Translations under genes and position numbers: made by a program
The notes under the pieces: generated by a model
What the model was told of the DNA's origin: nothing
The model's input: only the letters and a program-made list of their open reading frames with translations
Databases searched by the model: none
In this document: positions 16,238-29,407 of the stretch, piece by piece
Position numbering within the stretch: the stretch's first letter is position 1
Layout of the letters: every line of letters begins with the position of its first letter
Origin: Leucocoprinus leucothites
Lineage: Eukaryota > Basidiomycota > Agaricomycetes > Agaricales > Agaricaceae
Assembly (NCBI GenBank): GCA_013368445.1
Contig: JAACJO010000007.1
Location: 1,922,001-1,986,000, forward strand
DNA: 64,000 bases
Reading direction: 5' to 3'

Positions 16238-18307
16238 TTAGTGGTGGTGGTGAGAACCGAGAGGAACACCTTGGTCGGCGACGGGGGGTGCCTGTCCATT
16301 GCCAATCAAAGTACGCGCACCCACGGAGGAGACATCGCCGACGGTCACATAGATATATGCCGGTCCAGGAGGGTAAACACGGTTGTTTGGTGGGGTGGTA
16401 ACGGTCAGACTCTCCCCGTCCCTAGAGAGGGTGGCATCCATGAACACGAGGCGGGAGCTTGAGTGGAAGGCATGAGTGGAGAAACCCAGATCCATCAATG
16501 CCACTAAAGACTCGAAGAATTAGATCGATTCTTATCGCTTTGGAATGAAGGAGCATAAGTACCTTGGATATGTTCGCCCCTGAGGGAAGAAGGAATGCTG
16601 ATATTAAAGTGAATTTTAGAGTTGTAGTCAATTTGCTTCGGGACGTTGGAGATCACGGGGCGGTCCATGGTCATGTACGGAGGGTTCAAGTATTCGATGC
16701 GGAATTCACTGTAGGCCGTGTCAAAACAAAACAACAAAAAATAGCTAGACCCATGCAAACCTGGTATACTTGATGTCATAGACAATTGCGCCGTTAGGGT
16801 TATTACCGCCAATCATAATATTTCTAGCATTTTGCGATTATTCCCCTGTACGTGATAGCAGCAATGTAAACGACATACCCCGAGGGTGTCAACGTAGCAG
16901 TCGAGTGGTATAGGCGAGGAATATCAGTACTGGGCATGCCCTCGTTGCTAATACGCTGGCCGAGACGAGCATCCGGGTCATAAATCGAGGGAGTGAACCT
17001 AGATACATACTTTTTCAGTAAGTCGGAGGACCTCAACTCAAGGATCACTCACGCGGGGTGGTCAGCATTGGATTGGCCAATGGGGTCCTTGGTTGAGTTG
17101 AAGGCAGCATAGCCGGTCTGACCGCCGTTGACAATCAAGATCTTTCCGTTGGGCAGTAAGATGAATTCAGGCATAGTCCTGGGCTCCAGCATATGCTCAA
17201 TCTCCCAGCCCTTTTTGATGCCTTCTTCGGTGAGGGTCATTCGGCTGCATTGGTCTGTAGCAGGGTCTTGAGAAGAGAGCTGGAGATGTGGCGTGGCGGG
17301 GTCTGAAGGAGAGCCACCGCAGACAAGGACCTCGGGAATATAGTCAGGCGGGTGGAGGGGGAGCAGGCCGGCAGTACCATCCATAGGGTTGGTCACCTGA
17401 ATATTGTTGGGGATGGAGGGAAGGATGGTCTCAGTGTTCTTCTCGACGTCGTAAATGATCGTCTGGTTTCCGGCAGCAATCCAGATTCTGCCATCCGGAA
17501 GAGCGATGGTACTGGTGGACGGTGAGTAAATGATTGCAGTATTCTGAGAAGAAAACCGTACCGAGGGAACATGTTGGAGGGACCGGCGCGAGCGAGGAAA
17601 GCAGAGGGACGCGTAGCACCACCGTCCTTAGGAGGCCAGAACTCATAGGTATTGGCGGGGTCGGTGTTGTAAAACGGGGTCGGAACATGCATACCACCAG
17701 CAACGAACTGCAGAATTATCAGAAGGGGCAGATAATGTTGATGAAAGGACTTACCAAGGAGCCGTCAAAGATTCTGCAGCTAGACGGGTACCACCTATCC
17801 TCGGCAAGATGGATTACGGATGGGTCATCGAAAAGAGTGCAACTCTCGCCAGTTGGGTCCTCACAGGGTTCCCAAATGCGGACACCCATGAGACCATCAC
17901 CAGCCTGAGGAACAACTGTACCGCGGTGACCGCCAACACTGACCTGTATGAGTTATTGTTAACCTCTGCTTGACTCAGAGGAGTGAGAAATAACCCACCA
18001 TTGTACCATTGCTTAAGAAGCTTCCAGAAGCGCAGAAACTGTCGGTCTTCATTTCAAGTGGCCTCGCTGTATTTGTCTCCAGGTTCCAGACTGCACCCCA
18101 AGCAGTGTGGTTGTCAATTTGCATGGGGTCATTTGTTGCGCGGTCAAAGAAGAGCGCCAAAGTATCAGAGACTATTATAGACTCCAAAGCAACAATACCA
18201 GAAGTGCCATTCTGGACAAAGTGCCAGCCTTTATTCGCAGCAGCGCTAGCCGAACGAGCAGCGAGAAGAAGGGCAATGAACCTGGGGAAGCGAGCGTTCC
18301 AATCCAT
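16238..18307 (-). CDS. Secreted glyoxal-oxidase-type copper radical oxidase (AA5_1)
   Basis: This enzyme family oxidises small aldehydes to acids and makes hydrogen peroxide for lignin-degrading peroxidases outside the cell. The start at 18307 ([19 protein letters not shown]) gives a clear signal peptide cleaved near ASA-A. The candidate radical-site Cys is in [14 protein letters not shown], and the copper Tyr of the RWYPS motif is in [12 protein letters not shown] (about 17790). The Tyr-His pair is in [13 protein letters not shown] (about 16910) and the C-terminal His is in [14 protein letters not shown] (about 16480). The DUF1929 C-terminal domain is present and there are no WSC or carbohydrate-binding modules. 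The gene has at least six introns, all short. The protein ends with four histidines before TAA at 16238. The AA9 LPMO at 50.6 kb is another secreted oxidative enzyme of wood decay. Confidence 0.88.
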
Positions 18308-18422
18308 CACTGGAAGTTGAGTCTAGTATTGGGTAGTGAATGGAGAAGGTCAAGGATCTGGTAGAAAAAATATAGCTGATGAAGGGAGTCGATGAAGCAA
18401 GTGAGTCACTGAGTCCATGTTT

Positions 18423-18430
18423 CTTATATA
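18423..18430 (-). promoter_or_regulatory. TATA box of the copper radical oxidase gene
   Basis: TATATAAG on the minus strand, about 115 bp upstream of the ATG at 18307. A TATA box fits an inducible secreted enzyme. Confidence 0.45.
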
Positions 18431-21400
18431 CCTCTCAGGTTCTTGCTTCATCGCAGCACTTGCGAGCGCTTGAGCATGGGCTCGAGTAGAGGAGCCCACT
18501 CCCAGCTCAGATACAAAGAAGTTATCCGATAGGCACCGCTTAGCGCAAGACTTCGAAATTCAGTTACATCAAACGTTTTGAAATCACTCTTCCTGGATGG
18601 AAATAACTTCTCCAATGCAACAGCCGCCAATTATTTGTTTCGAACTTGAAAGACGAGTATTGAATAGGAGAGGTGCCGGTCAAGGACTAGCGACGTTCAA
18701 GATGAGTGTCAGAGAAGAAGTTGAAAGTGCGACTTAGGGCAGACGGGGGTGTGGTGATTGGCTCTGTTGCCTGCTGTTTGCGTTGGATCGGCTTAAAAGC
18801 ATACCCATGGGCTATATGGTCACCAGCTTAACTTGAACTTCATTGAACGTCGATCCGTGATACTTACTATGCCATCCACTGGCCTAACCCGGGCAGTTTA
18901 AATATACCAAATAATCCAGCCGCACCCAGAGTGAGGACAGCTATGTCATTGGGAAATGGAGGCAGCAAAAATAGAGTTGGTGGGAAACTGAGATTGTTGG
19001 CTGCGAGTTCGGCTACACACAGCAAGCAATCGAACAGTGGTGAGTTAGAGCAACTTATAAATATCACCAATGACCATCGACAACCTTTAAGGGTCTTCGC
19101 TAAGTTCAACATGGACTCATGACGAAACACTCACTCACCTGAGCATGTACCTTACGTTCAAAGTTCAAGTCTTATTTCTACATATTCCAAACGAGCAGTG
19201 AAATCTGAAGACACATGTGTGACGAAATTCTGGAAAAAATAATAGAATTTGTCCTGGATACGATATGAACTTCAATACTTAACAAAATTTAGCGAGAATC
19301 ATCCAATAGCGCCCAATGTTGTTTTCATCAGTTATGCCTAGGCGTCGGCGAGTAGCTCGTAAACGAACGGAAGCTGATGGACCTAGGAACCGGGGGCCGG
19401 TTGAGTTAGTTTGTGAGCGATGACCTCTGAAAATGCTTTCGCAGGAACCATCAAGTTATGTTATGGTGACCATATACCTGAGGCCGAGAGTATAAGGTCC
19501 TCGTACTGTGTACTATGTATTGAATAGGAACTTGAGAACCCTCAGTGAACCGTCTTAGCATATGACAGCGATTTATAAATAGCCTCTGACTTGAGTGTAT
19601 GTTTTCCATAAGCCGCATCAGTGTTAAACATCTGAGAACCCGAGGCCACAGTTTGTACTTACGAGATTTCAAGAGGTAGCTCATCTGCGACGGGTTGGAT
19701 GTAAACATGGGCTCAGTCGACGGCAGTCACACTAAATATCAATGACAGCACACTCTGGTGTATTGGGAGCTAGTAACTTTATTTCTTTTTTTTATGTCCC
19801 AGGAAATGCTCTTCCGGTGGATCTTACTAGTAGGAAGGTAGCCTATTCCAGAGCCTCCCTGGTCTTTTATTAAACCGGTGGTGTCTTTCACCCTCACATA
19901 AAGATTTAGGCGCAAGCAGAACGAACGCAGTCTCAGACCTTGCTAGTGGCATGTTCCTGTCTCGTTCGACCCAGTCCAGTGTGTGAACCGCCGTGAAGTG
20001 TGTGAGTGTGTGGAACCCATGCTCAGATTCGGACATAAATTTAACGGCGAAAGTCAGGAAAGTCTGAATGGCACCTTGAGCTCCAGGGAGCTCTTCATTC
20101 GGAATTCACAGTTAATCCGCTACAGGCACAGGAAAAACTGATCACGCCCGCGACTAAGCCACTCGGTGGGGGTAGACAAACTGCCCTAAACCCGTGAACT
20201 GTTCTATATTCCTTAACCTCAAAAATAGATGTGACAGACTCAACGGCCAGATACTTGGATCTCCTTATACGAATTATTGGGCTTCGTAAGGCAACCAGAG
20301 CCTGCTACTTACCTCAACTTCTTCAGCCATCGTAGTCATTAAACAGCTGCCAATCCAATCCAAGCCATTCTAAAATCGGGAAATACCTCTTCCCCTCTAC
20401 TCGGAATGAACCAACGATCGTCGTAAACATTGTAAACGGAAAAACCTCTGGTGTTGGTCGTCCAATTTCAGATCAATTTTTTTTTTTGGTTCGACAAACA
20501 AACCGTGGTTTCGCATTGGCCGCTGAGAGCCAATCAACATTGCAGGCACAAACCTTCGGCGTCCTTCAAGTAGGACCACTTTGTTCCTTTCCGGCCAATC
20601 CGTGGTGCAGGATTAACCGACCATTTCAACTCGTAACGAAAATTGGCGGCTCGGTCAGGGTCAGGTGTCCGACTATTCGGCATTACTCCTCAGATCCCTC
20701 GCCACGCGAGCACTATCAACGCATCAATACATCAATGTTGGTTGATCGACAAGATCTCTTTGTTGGGTGTTCCGATCCTCCAGTGATGACCGTTTGAATT
20801 CAAACCTTGGTCGACCTACGGTCCTACAAACAAATTCCAACGACTCCTTGAGGCGTGGTCTTGGAACTATTCCGAAGAATTTGAACTTTATTATGTCCGC
20901 ATGGTGTGCAGCAAAACACTGATTCCATTACCTCATTCTTCGCCGTTATGGGGCTTAGAGGTTCGGTTCACTGGCCCCGGTTGAACGACTTAATCACCTG
21001 GAAAGTGTGTTTACGCTGACAAGTTTCCGAGTACGTTGAATCCGTCCCCTTCTACCCCCTTCCGCATTCCCTTCTCTACCCCGATACACGATGTATGTAT
21101 ATGCAATTCCGTTGAATCGGAGGACGATCGAGCAAGTCTGCCCGTCACGCTATATTTGATATTCGCAACACTAGGCAACACATTATAGCCTTGATATTTC
21201 TAAAATAGTCTATAGCCGGTACCGAAGGATAACAGACATCGGCTAATCCGTGGGCAAGCGGAAACGGCACATGGATTGGACACCCACAAGCACACGCGTT
21301 GTGACAATGCGTGTATTTGGCTGAGCTCTCCATGTGCATTGTTGAGGAGCAGAAGTAAGTAAGCAGTGGTGAAGATCGAGGTCGTACGAGAATGTGATTT

Positions 21401-22386
21401 CCCATGCCACCTCCATTTCTAGAGTTCCAACAGCCCCACGGTTCGGGCGCAAGCGTGACATTACTCGCGAGTATAGAGAGCGGCCCAACAGCTTGTCAGG
21501 GGGTGCTGGCATAAAGTTGATAATCGGTTCGCTAGTCCTTGGGCGAGATATGGCCTACCAAGTATTATTGTACTCCCCAAGAACTTGGCGTACTGAGAAG
21601 ATGTCACTGTGAAACCGTTTGTTGATACTAAATATCCCACTGACGACTTAGCCCAGGTGTCACTTCCTTGAGGGTGTCAAGGCTACTTAGCTATAACTCG
21701 GCAGCAGGAAGGAGTGGCACAGGCACCACCGCCACTAATCCCTTATCTCGAAGTTTCAGCGCCCCGCAATAGCGTGTAGTTCGGCTCTAAATTCTAAATT
21801 CGAGGAACAGGAACTCGATTTAAACTACCAAGTGCGCAACGTGGAGTTCTTTGAAACCCTGCTAATCAGCACTGGTCAACTATCACACTTCTCGAAAGTT
21901 CATTAACGCAACTGTTTGACACATCAAGGAACATGATATGATGATATGCCCCTCAAATGCATCCTAAACCCAGGGTGTCCAGGTCGTACGCCATTGCATG
22001 TGTTTGACAGCAATACGGTCCCCATGGCAAACTACACTAAAGTCAGCTACAAATGCATCAGTGCCGTTATCAGCGCAAAGAGCATGAGGACAGACGCAGC
22101 CAGGGTACGCCACCTCCGAAATGATGAACATTGTTTGTTGATAGCGCCGCAACTTGAGCCATTTAGTATACACACGCCCACGATCTCCGTCACTCATTCA
22201 TATTAATAAACATCCTCGTCTTACGATGACACGGGAGTCACGGAGAGAAGTCGCCATTGTCCCCATTAGAAAGACGAAATCTAGTTATAAATGGTTCAGA
22301 GATAAATGCACCTAAGTATCCTCGTGCATGAAGGGAGCACTAAATACGTAAGAACATGGCGACCGACAACTGAGAACCAACACCGA
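18431..22386. other. About 4 kb without a recognisable gene
   Basis: Both strands are rich in stops, and the open frames are short and often lack ATG. A minus-strand frame of about 80 residues near 18867-19110 is hydrophobic and ends LGAAGLFGIFKLPGLGQ; it may be a small membrane protein exon, but I cannot support a start or a family. No reverse transcriptase, transposase or terminal repeat was seen. Confidence 0.5.
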
Positions 22387-24016
22387 TCAACTGATATATT
22401 TCTTCGTGTGCTTAAGGGCAGCGTATGGGTCAGGTTTCCTGGAGAAGCCATAACGGGGCTCCGGAGTTCCTAAGGCAATAACGGTCAGTTGCAGGCATGT
22501 CACAGAAAGGGACCCAGCACATACTAAGTATATCCTTGTAAATGGTAGAAACATGCTCATCCCAAACCTCTCTCCACATATGAGCACCCCCACCTTGCCG
22601 CATGTCGAAGCCCCATTCTCGCATAAAGCCTCGAAGGTTGAAAGCTTTGCGTTGCTTGTCAGATACTACGGGAATGTCGAGATGAACAGACGTAGGTTCA
22701 TCTGCCTGGGCGCGAGCTTCGAGATTGAAAGAATATTTTGTTGCATTGAGGGGAGGTTGTTGCAGTAGCAACAACACATAACAATGATACTTCGTCCCTT
22801 GTTGAGGGTGAGGGGGAATATATTTTGTATGGTTGTTCAGGTTCAGAAGGCGAGTCGTGTGATTAGCGGATAAGGGGATATTAGGCCTACAGAGAGTGTT
22901 AAACGAAGCTTGAGATGATGGCTGGATTTTACGCACTGCATCCAATGCAAGTAAGTAGTGTAGGTGGCGTTTGCCTCATCAGGAACATCTATTTCGGATT
23001 GATCACGTTATGCATTTCTGCTTCCAATGAAAGACCTTACCTGCGTCTAATAGTACGAGGGTATAGAGACGTGTATCTGCGTGGAAGACATTTGCGTAGA
23101 CCTTCGGCGGCTCGAAAGTCTAATTGAAAAAGGTTGTTGTTAGATGTGCGGAAGGCGGCAACGAGTCTTAGGGGCTTACTTGTCGGGGAAGGAGGAAAGA
23201 TCCTGGTTCAACAATTTTATAGGCCTTCTCGTGGGCCATGCCCAGAGTATTTGCGGTTATCCGAACGTCGATGGAGGGATGCAATGAAGAGAGCAGATCT
23301 GGAACCACTCGCATTTGATGGATGCGTTCCATCTACGCAGACTTTGAGCCATAGGTAAAAGGAGGGAGACATAGTACTCACAAGTAAATCTAGGTCACCG
23401 TCTTTTCGCCATTTCTGTTCCAATAGGTGGCGGTCAACAGGTTTATTCATGTCCGCTAAAGGGTATTTTAGAACACTCCGCCCCAAACTACAGCTATACA
23501 ACACTTACGCATTGCATTAGCGACTCGCCATCGGACGTCGGGAAGGTTCGTCTCGCCCTGCACCTCCAAAATTCTCAGCCTTTTCCTCATAGCCTCTAAT
23601 TCGTCGTCTAGCTTGTCTACGGTGTCTTGAGCAACCTCCGTTCCCTTGGCCGCAACTGCCATCCTCTGTTCTTCGGTAGCCTGGATCTTCGTACGCAGTA
23701 GGTTCGCCTCTGACTTGATTTGTGCGCTGTCTGTTTGCAGCAGCTCGACCGCAAGGTCATATGCAGGAACAACACCAGGAGCCAGAGGCCGGCACCATTC
23801 TCTCGGCAAAGCATTTGAGATAGTTGCACGTTTCGGGCGACGTTTCATTTTGCGACCTTTAGCCGCCAGTGGCGGAGGTTCATCGACAGTGGAGCTTCCT
23901 GTTGCTTCTGCAATAGCACTCATTGACCTCGTCCAATTGACATGTTGGCCTAAGCGTCCCGAGGTCGGGGTAAACGGCAGAGATTTCCCGACAGAGGATA
24001 GTGCTCTTGAAAACAT
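22387..24016 (-). CDS. MRPL35: Mitochondrial large-subunit ribosomal protein mL38 (yeast Mrpl35)
   Basis: mL38 is a structural protein of the mitochondrial ribosome with a PEBP-like (phosphatidylethanolamine-binding) fold. The start at 24016 begins MFSRALSSVGKSLPFTP, a basic, serine-rich mitochondrial presequence. A helical region LRTKIQATEEQRMAVAA and DDELEAMRKRLRILEVQGETNLPDV follows. Smaller exons then carry DMNKPVDRHLLEQKWRKDGDLDLL and the PEBP core (PPKVYANVFHADTRLYTLVLLD, DVPDEANATYTTYLHWM). The last long exon reads KYHCYVLLLLQQPP, then FNLRGFMREWGFD. The gene ends KHTKKYIS at 22387. The order of segments matches fungal Mrpl35. Five or more short introns are evident from frame changes at GT..AG boundaries. 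Confidence 0.85.
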
Positions 24017-27000
24017 TTGCCCTTTGTTGTGCCCTTTTGAATGTACACGAAGTCAAGCCGGGGGATGGAAAGGACGAGCACAAATTCCGTCACTCGGCGC
24101 GTCAGTCTGCAAATTCAAAAACTTCCACGGTCCCGCGTTATTTGTTCCAGCTTGGCTAAAGCTTTGATTGCATCGCCACTAACTTAACTTGCCAGAGGAC
24201 CGACTTGCTCGCTGTCTACCAACTAGCCACACTGTACGGTAGCCTGGCCAGAAACAGAAAATCAACAATCGGTATTCTGCGATGTTTCATTCCACTGATG
24301 CACACGAACAGGTCAACTCAACGTCACCAGAAGCTTTCTGAATGTCCAGCTGTGCTACTGTTTCCAATGACGTCTCACCAGCAGCTAAAGGGAAATAAGC
24401 CTGTAATCAGCGACAGAAATCCGTCAAATCCGAAGCTTAACTCTAAAGTCACCTAGCCGGCTGCACGAACATTGTCACACTCGGGGAAACTCCAGACCTA
24501 TTTCCCCGCACTATCGAAATTAGTCCGCTTCTAATACGCCTATGGAAAAACGTTCACAGCGTTGCTTTCTGCCTTGCTCAAATTGTGCCTTCATCTTCCA
24601 GGCTCGGTCTTATCTTGCAGTGCGGCTTTAGACTTTACAACAAGTCCCGAACATCCTTCTGTTGGAATCTCTGCCACAAACATTGATATCATGAGCTGGA
24701 TGATTACCATTGAACGTTTTTCTTGTTCCTGGTGAACGAGTTTCCCTAAGGGTCTCTGGCAGACAACTATTAGCAATTTGGTCAAGGCACCGACAGCACC
24801 AAATCATGAACTACTCCACCCCCATGCTAGTCCTCACATCCTGCTCGTTGCCAACCTCAAGCCACTGGATAACTCCGGCTCGAAAATCCGAGTTTCCAGT
24901 TCTGGATCGGTAGTTCAGCATCTCGTATAATGTTAGGATCATTATGTCCGCTTCATTCCGTTGACCTATCGTCATCGCTTTCCTGTTTTTGATGGTTCTT
25001 CTTTGCTTATTTCCCTGCCAATGATTTTGTACGGTCCATTACTTACGCAGTTTTTCCGATCACGATCCCCGTTTCGACCGGGCACTCACATTTTCTGTGA
25101 AGATCACTGAATTTGGCGAATGCTTCAGAAAACTCGGTCGATTGGACAGCTGGGCATGTAGCCTCCAACGCAGAAGCCATTACGACGGAATAAATCAGAT
25201 GTTCCCAATTTATTACAGGCTCTGAGTCAACTTTTTCTACTCTTGGAGCTCACTGGCAGTACCTCAGAACCTTTGAAAAGTAAACACGGACAGCGAATTG
25301 CCCCTCCTACACAGAGTATGTCCATCACCGACTCTTCTCGCTGACACATCTACTACTTCCATCCAACCTCGTTCAGCGTGAAGAACAACTGTCCATTAAA
25401 CGAACCTATTCCTTCTCTCTTAATGCGTCCGCGGGATTCCCGGGCCGCAACCAGTTACCTATCACCAGGTCAATATATCAATTGTAACACGAAAGAAAAA
25501 GTAATACACCTAGTCAAATTTAGTCATGTATAACGTTTCCAGCTCTCAAGATAAACCAGACCAATCTGATTACAAGGAAGCCCCCTGACTTCACTTCAAC
25601 CACCAACAACTGTCTGCCAGCGAGAGGCTCTCAAGCGCCGATTAGTGAGGATTTCTATTTACTTATAGACGTTATTGATCGATCATAGAAACGTGCCCCT
25701 TGTAGTGTGCCATTCAGGAACATGCGCGAAGGGCCTTTCAAAAAATGGCAAGGCATACTCAGGCATTTCTAGCTCGGTGATAGTCGATCAATCTCACCCC
25801 ACAGTGTGACCTCCCAATCAACTGCTAGTTCTACAAATATTCAGACATACTTAAGTAGGACGGAGCCTGCACACAAGCTGATTGGTCGCCTAAAACGTAA
25901 AATGTTTCTTAGGACCTCCTCACCACCGCACCGCCAGGGAAGTTCTACCACAGTCTAGCCCAAGGTCCATATCACTATCACCATCGCCCTCCTTTCACAA
26001 AACGTAGCCATCAGAACGCCGAGCCTGACACTCTGGCACCAGCTCCACATCCGAAGGCCTATCTCTCAGAACTTCAAGCCGTTGTTCCTTCTCGCTTCGT
26101 CTCGTGTCAACTATTGGCAGGATCAAGATCACCGCACCGGACAATACATGGATAGATCAATCCAGACAACAAGTCACGGTGCCTTGAGGCGCGGCACATT
26201 CGCTCTCTCCAACACTGCACAAGGAGACTGTGACAGTCTCTCGGTGGTTTTTCACCGAATTCTAGCTAGACCTTTCCACGAACGGAAAAATCACGCCGGC
26301 ATCGCGAAGTCTAGTTTCATCTCAAAAAAGAAGTTCTTCTCCAGGGCTATGCTGGTGATCGCTTCTCTGTGGTTCTCGATATGGCTTGGCCTTGGATCCG
26401 GAGTCGCTCTGTCAGATGTCCAATGTGTCAATTATCAGCCAATATGTAACTCGACAACCAAAAATAAGTACAAAAAAGTAGCTGGGATACTCGCTGCTGC
26501 CGCTTGCTCGGGGCGGTTTCCCGTCAGTATGAGTTTCGAGAGTCCAAAGACTACTGTTAGAAGCCACGTCTCTGTCTGCCTAACTAACTATTGAGAACAG
26601 CTCACAGCGCAGTAGAACCTCCAGCCTACCAAACCTCGCGTTCAAGATACGATCTTGAGCGTAACCCCACACAAAGTAATCCACCAGCCGCACGGTGCGG
26701 GGAAATATCCTCCCCCACAAATACAAGTCAGCCATCATGAATCAGTAGAAAAGCTAGTGAAGATCAGTCAAGTATCATGATTTACGACTATCTAGGCGCC
26801 CAAGAGGCTCTAGAAACACGTTCATTTCCGAAGTGTACGCTCAGTGAAGTGTCTCGTGACCCAGGCGATACACAACAAGCAACGGTCATCTGCCAACCTC
26901 ATGTATCGTGCTCATGAGCAATAATCAGTTCACAACAGCACACACTTCATCGATAGGAACGTTTTGTCCCCTGGAAACAACGGCACGCCGCACCATATGT

Positions 27001-27454
27001 ATTACTATGTGCAAGTCCACAAGCCTCCTATTCCAGGTTTCCCATACTCACCATTTCCATCGGTGTGACTTTGCCAAAAGTAATCTCTTGCTATTAATAA
27101 AATCCCCCCTTGCCTTTCATTTCCGCGTCCGCACGACACGGTATGCACTTCTTCCGTATGGTTGGCATAGAGTACATACGTATGTATAACAGAACCCTTC
27201 ACTTGATGGTTAATGATTGGCGAACGTTCGCTTGTCAATCCTCGAGGTTAAGAACTCCAGCAACTCGGAGAATTCGAGTGGCAAAAAAACCGGCTGGGGA
27301 GAACGATGCGGCGCAGGAGTAGAGATAAGCCACTTGCATGGTTAGAGGTACGAGGAAACGGACCAGTCGTCGAAGGTAAGGTGTGTTGTGACCGAGTGAA
27401 AGCAAGAAGCGACCATCCACCGGAAAATCCTGCTTACAACCACCATCAACATCA
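24017..27454. other. About 3.4 kb without a recognisable gene
   Basis: The sequence has no convincing coding exon. The longest open frame (26082-26594, plus) begins at TTG rather than ATG, has no conserved motif, and its length is within what chance gives in this much DNA. The region should contain the mL38 promoter at its left end. Confidence 0.5.
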
Positions 27455-27951
27455 TCAACATACATTTTTGAATTCGAACCCCAATCCTTCAAGTGCCTCT
27501 CCCACAGAAACAACACAACGAGGATATGTAACGAAGCAATTCTTGGTCTCGTGAGCTTCCACAGAACTGTCAATCTCGGCTTCCATCTTGATTCCCTGAC
27601 ACAATCTCATCTCAAACCGAACGATCATCGATTCATCTAATCGCATCGCCCGCCCAACGAAAATCACTTTAACCCATATATCCTCTCCCTCGACTTTCCT
27701 AGTATACTGTATCACTCTTTCATCGACGATATGCCATGTGCCATGATCGATGCCGATGGCGCGGCAGCGTTTGAAATACGGCTTGTACAGGCCGATCGTC
27801 TAGGCAGAACTTTGCAATACACCAAAAACTATGTAAACTCCGAGAAATGCACACCTAACAATGTAAATGTAATGGTGAACCCTGACCTACATACATTGAT
27901 ATCATGATCATAGACCCGCCGAAGCCCGTTGAATCTTGTGCTTTGTGACAT
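27455..27951 (-). CDS. Candidate two-exon orphan gene, 133 residues
   Basis: The first exon, 27951-27895, reads MSQSTRFNGLRRVYDHDIN and ends exactly at a strong GTATGT donor. The second exon follows a CCTAG acceptor at 27800 and runs open for 114 codons to TGA at 27455. It begins TIGLYKPYFKRCRAIGIDHG and ends GLGFEFKNVC. The two exons join in phase 0. The composition is protein-like (alternating hydrophobic and charged residues, Trp, Cys), unlike the neighbouring frames. I recognise no family, signal peptide or membrane segment. Beta-strand-like stretches (WVKVIFVG, MIVRFEMRLC) suggest a small folded domain. It sits alone in a gene-poor stretch of about 7 kb and could be a lineage-specific gene or the remnant of a larger one. 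Confidence 0.4.
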
Positions 27952-29407
27952 TCAATATGTCAAATAGTTATGTGGTGCCGCCGGACCTCGCAGATTGAAC
28001 GAATGTATGTACTTTAGCGCTAACCCTCATTATGCAGAGACTGAATTAGCTTGTGGACCCTCAGAATGACATGCCCGGCAAACAAAATGCAACACCGATA
28101 TCTCCATCTTATCTTGTCTGCACTTCTCGCCAAGGACCTCGATAATACACCACGCATTTACCGCACCGCAGGAGATTAATTCCCAATTATTCGCCGTGTG
28201 GCCCCGTAGTCCCGCCGATGCGGGAACAAGCGAGCACTATCAAGTTTCCAACTTCCTTTCCTCCTTCACTTCCTGCTATACGCGAGAGCACTTATCAACA
28301 AGCACTCGGGTACGCCTCGTGTAAGTCGAGCACAGAAGTCTCGAATCTCCCAACCACTCGTCCCGGACTGTCACATACCTTCCTTCCTCTTTCGAATCAT
28401 TAAACATCAGGGGCTTCCTACAGGAAGCAAAGCATGTATCGATCACTGAACGTCGAACTGCGTCATAACACATATCATATACGGTCATGACCCTCAAACC
28501 CTAGCACACACGTACGCCCTCATATCACCTACGTGACCTATGAAACAAGGAGTACTTATCTCTCGACGGAGGCGCCCATCCGATGAGCATTCATCAATGT
28601 ACCTTAGTAGTACACAAACTTGAAAGAAGTTGGACAAGGTCAAAGGAAAAGCTTTCACATAGCACGAGACCAAGCCTCGTGGCATCAACTTATCGATAAA
28701 CTAGCCTCTCTTCCCCCTGCTTTGTTCCTCGACTCTGATGCATTTTTCCGATAATCACTGGAAGCCTATCCTTATCACTTCAGCCCACAATTACGATGAT
28801 AATGATCAATGATCAGCGTCGTCTCCAATTAGTAGTAGGGCAAAAGTAACCAAGTTAAACCCTCAACCTCAACTCACGTTTCGAGGGTCCACCGGACGAG
28901 GCAGGCGGACAATCCGAAATAAAACAGGGCTGAATATTAATTACGATGATGACCACCGGTAATCTAACAAAATCAAGACTACTAGCCTGGCCATCAAACA
29001 GGGCCCAGATTCTATCATAGAATTCGCTTAGTACGCTTCCACACTCAGACAATCCAGAACAACAGCAACAAAAAACCCTTCACCCAAGTCAAATGTCCCA
29101 CCGTGTGCTTATGATACAAGTTCTGACATAATCACGTATTGCCCGCACCGTACACCCGGCATAATGATAATGCTGAATTAGAGTTTATGGCACACGAACA
29201 CGACTTCGCGAACTGCTTTGAAAGTGGCAGCACCAAGTTCTCCTCCCCCAAGGATATATACCGGCGTTTGCGTTCTTGACTTTCGCACGTATACAGAGAC
29301 CGGGCCAAGCTAACCGGCACTGCTGGACTTTACGATTGAATAGAAGTGTGCGGCGCGAGGCAGAGAGAAATCACCCCTGCACAATATATACATATGAATA
29401 ATCAGAG
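27952..29407. other. Gap without a recognisable gene
   Basis: No exon-like open frame, RNA gene or repeat was recognised on either strand. It presumably includes the promoter of the candidate gene at 27455-27951. Confidence 0.4.

Noticed and set aside
18867..19130. Hydrophobic minus-strand frame ending LGAAGLFGIFKLPGLGQWMA
   Set aside because: The first codon is GTG, and no upstream exon or family could be supported. Kept only as a note in the gap entry.
26082..26594. 170-codon plus-strand open frame
   Set aside because: It starts at TTG, has no motif, and an open frame of this length is expected by chance in 40 kb of non-coding DNA.
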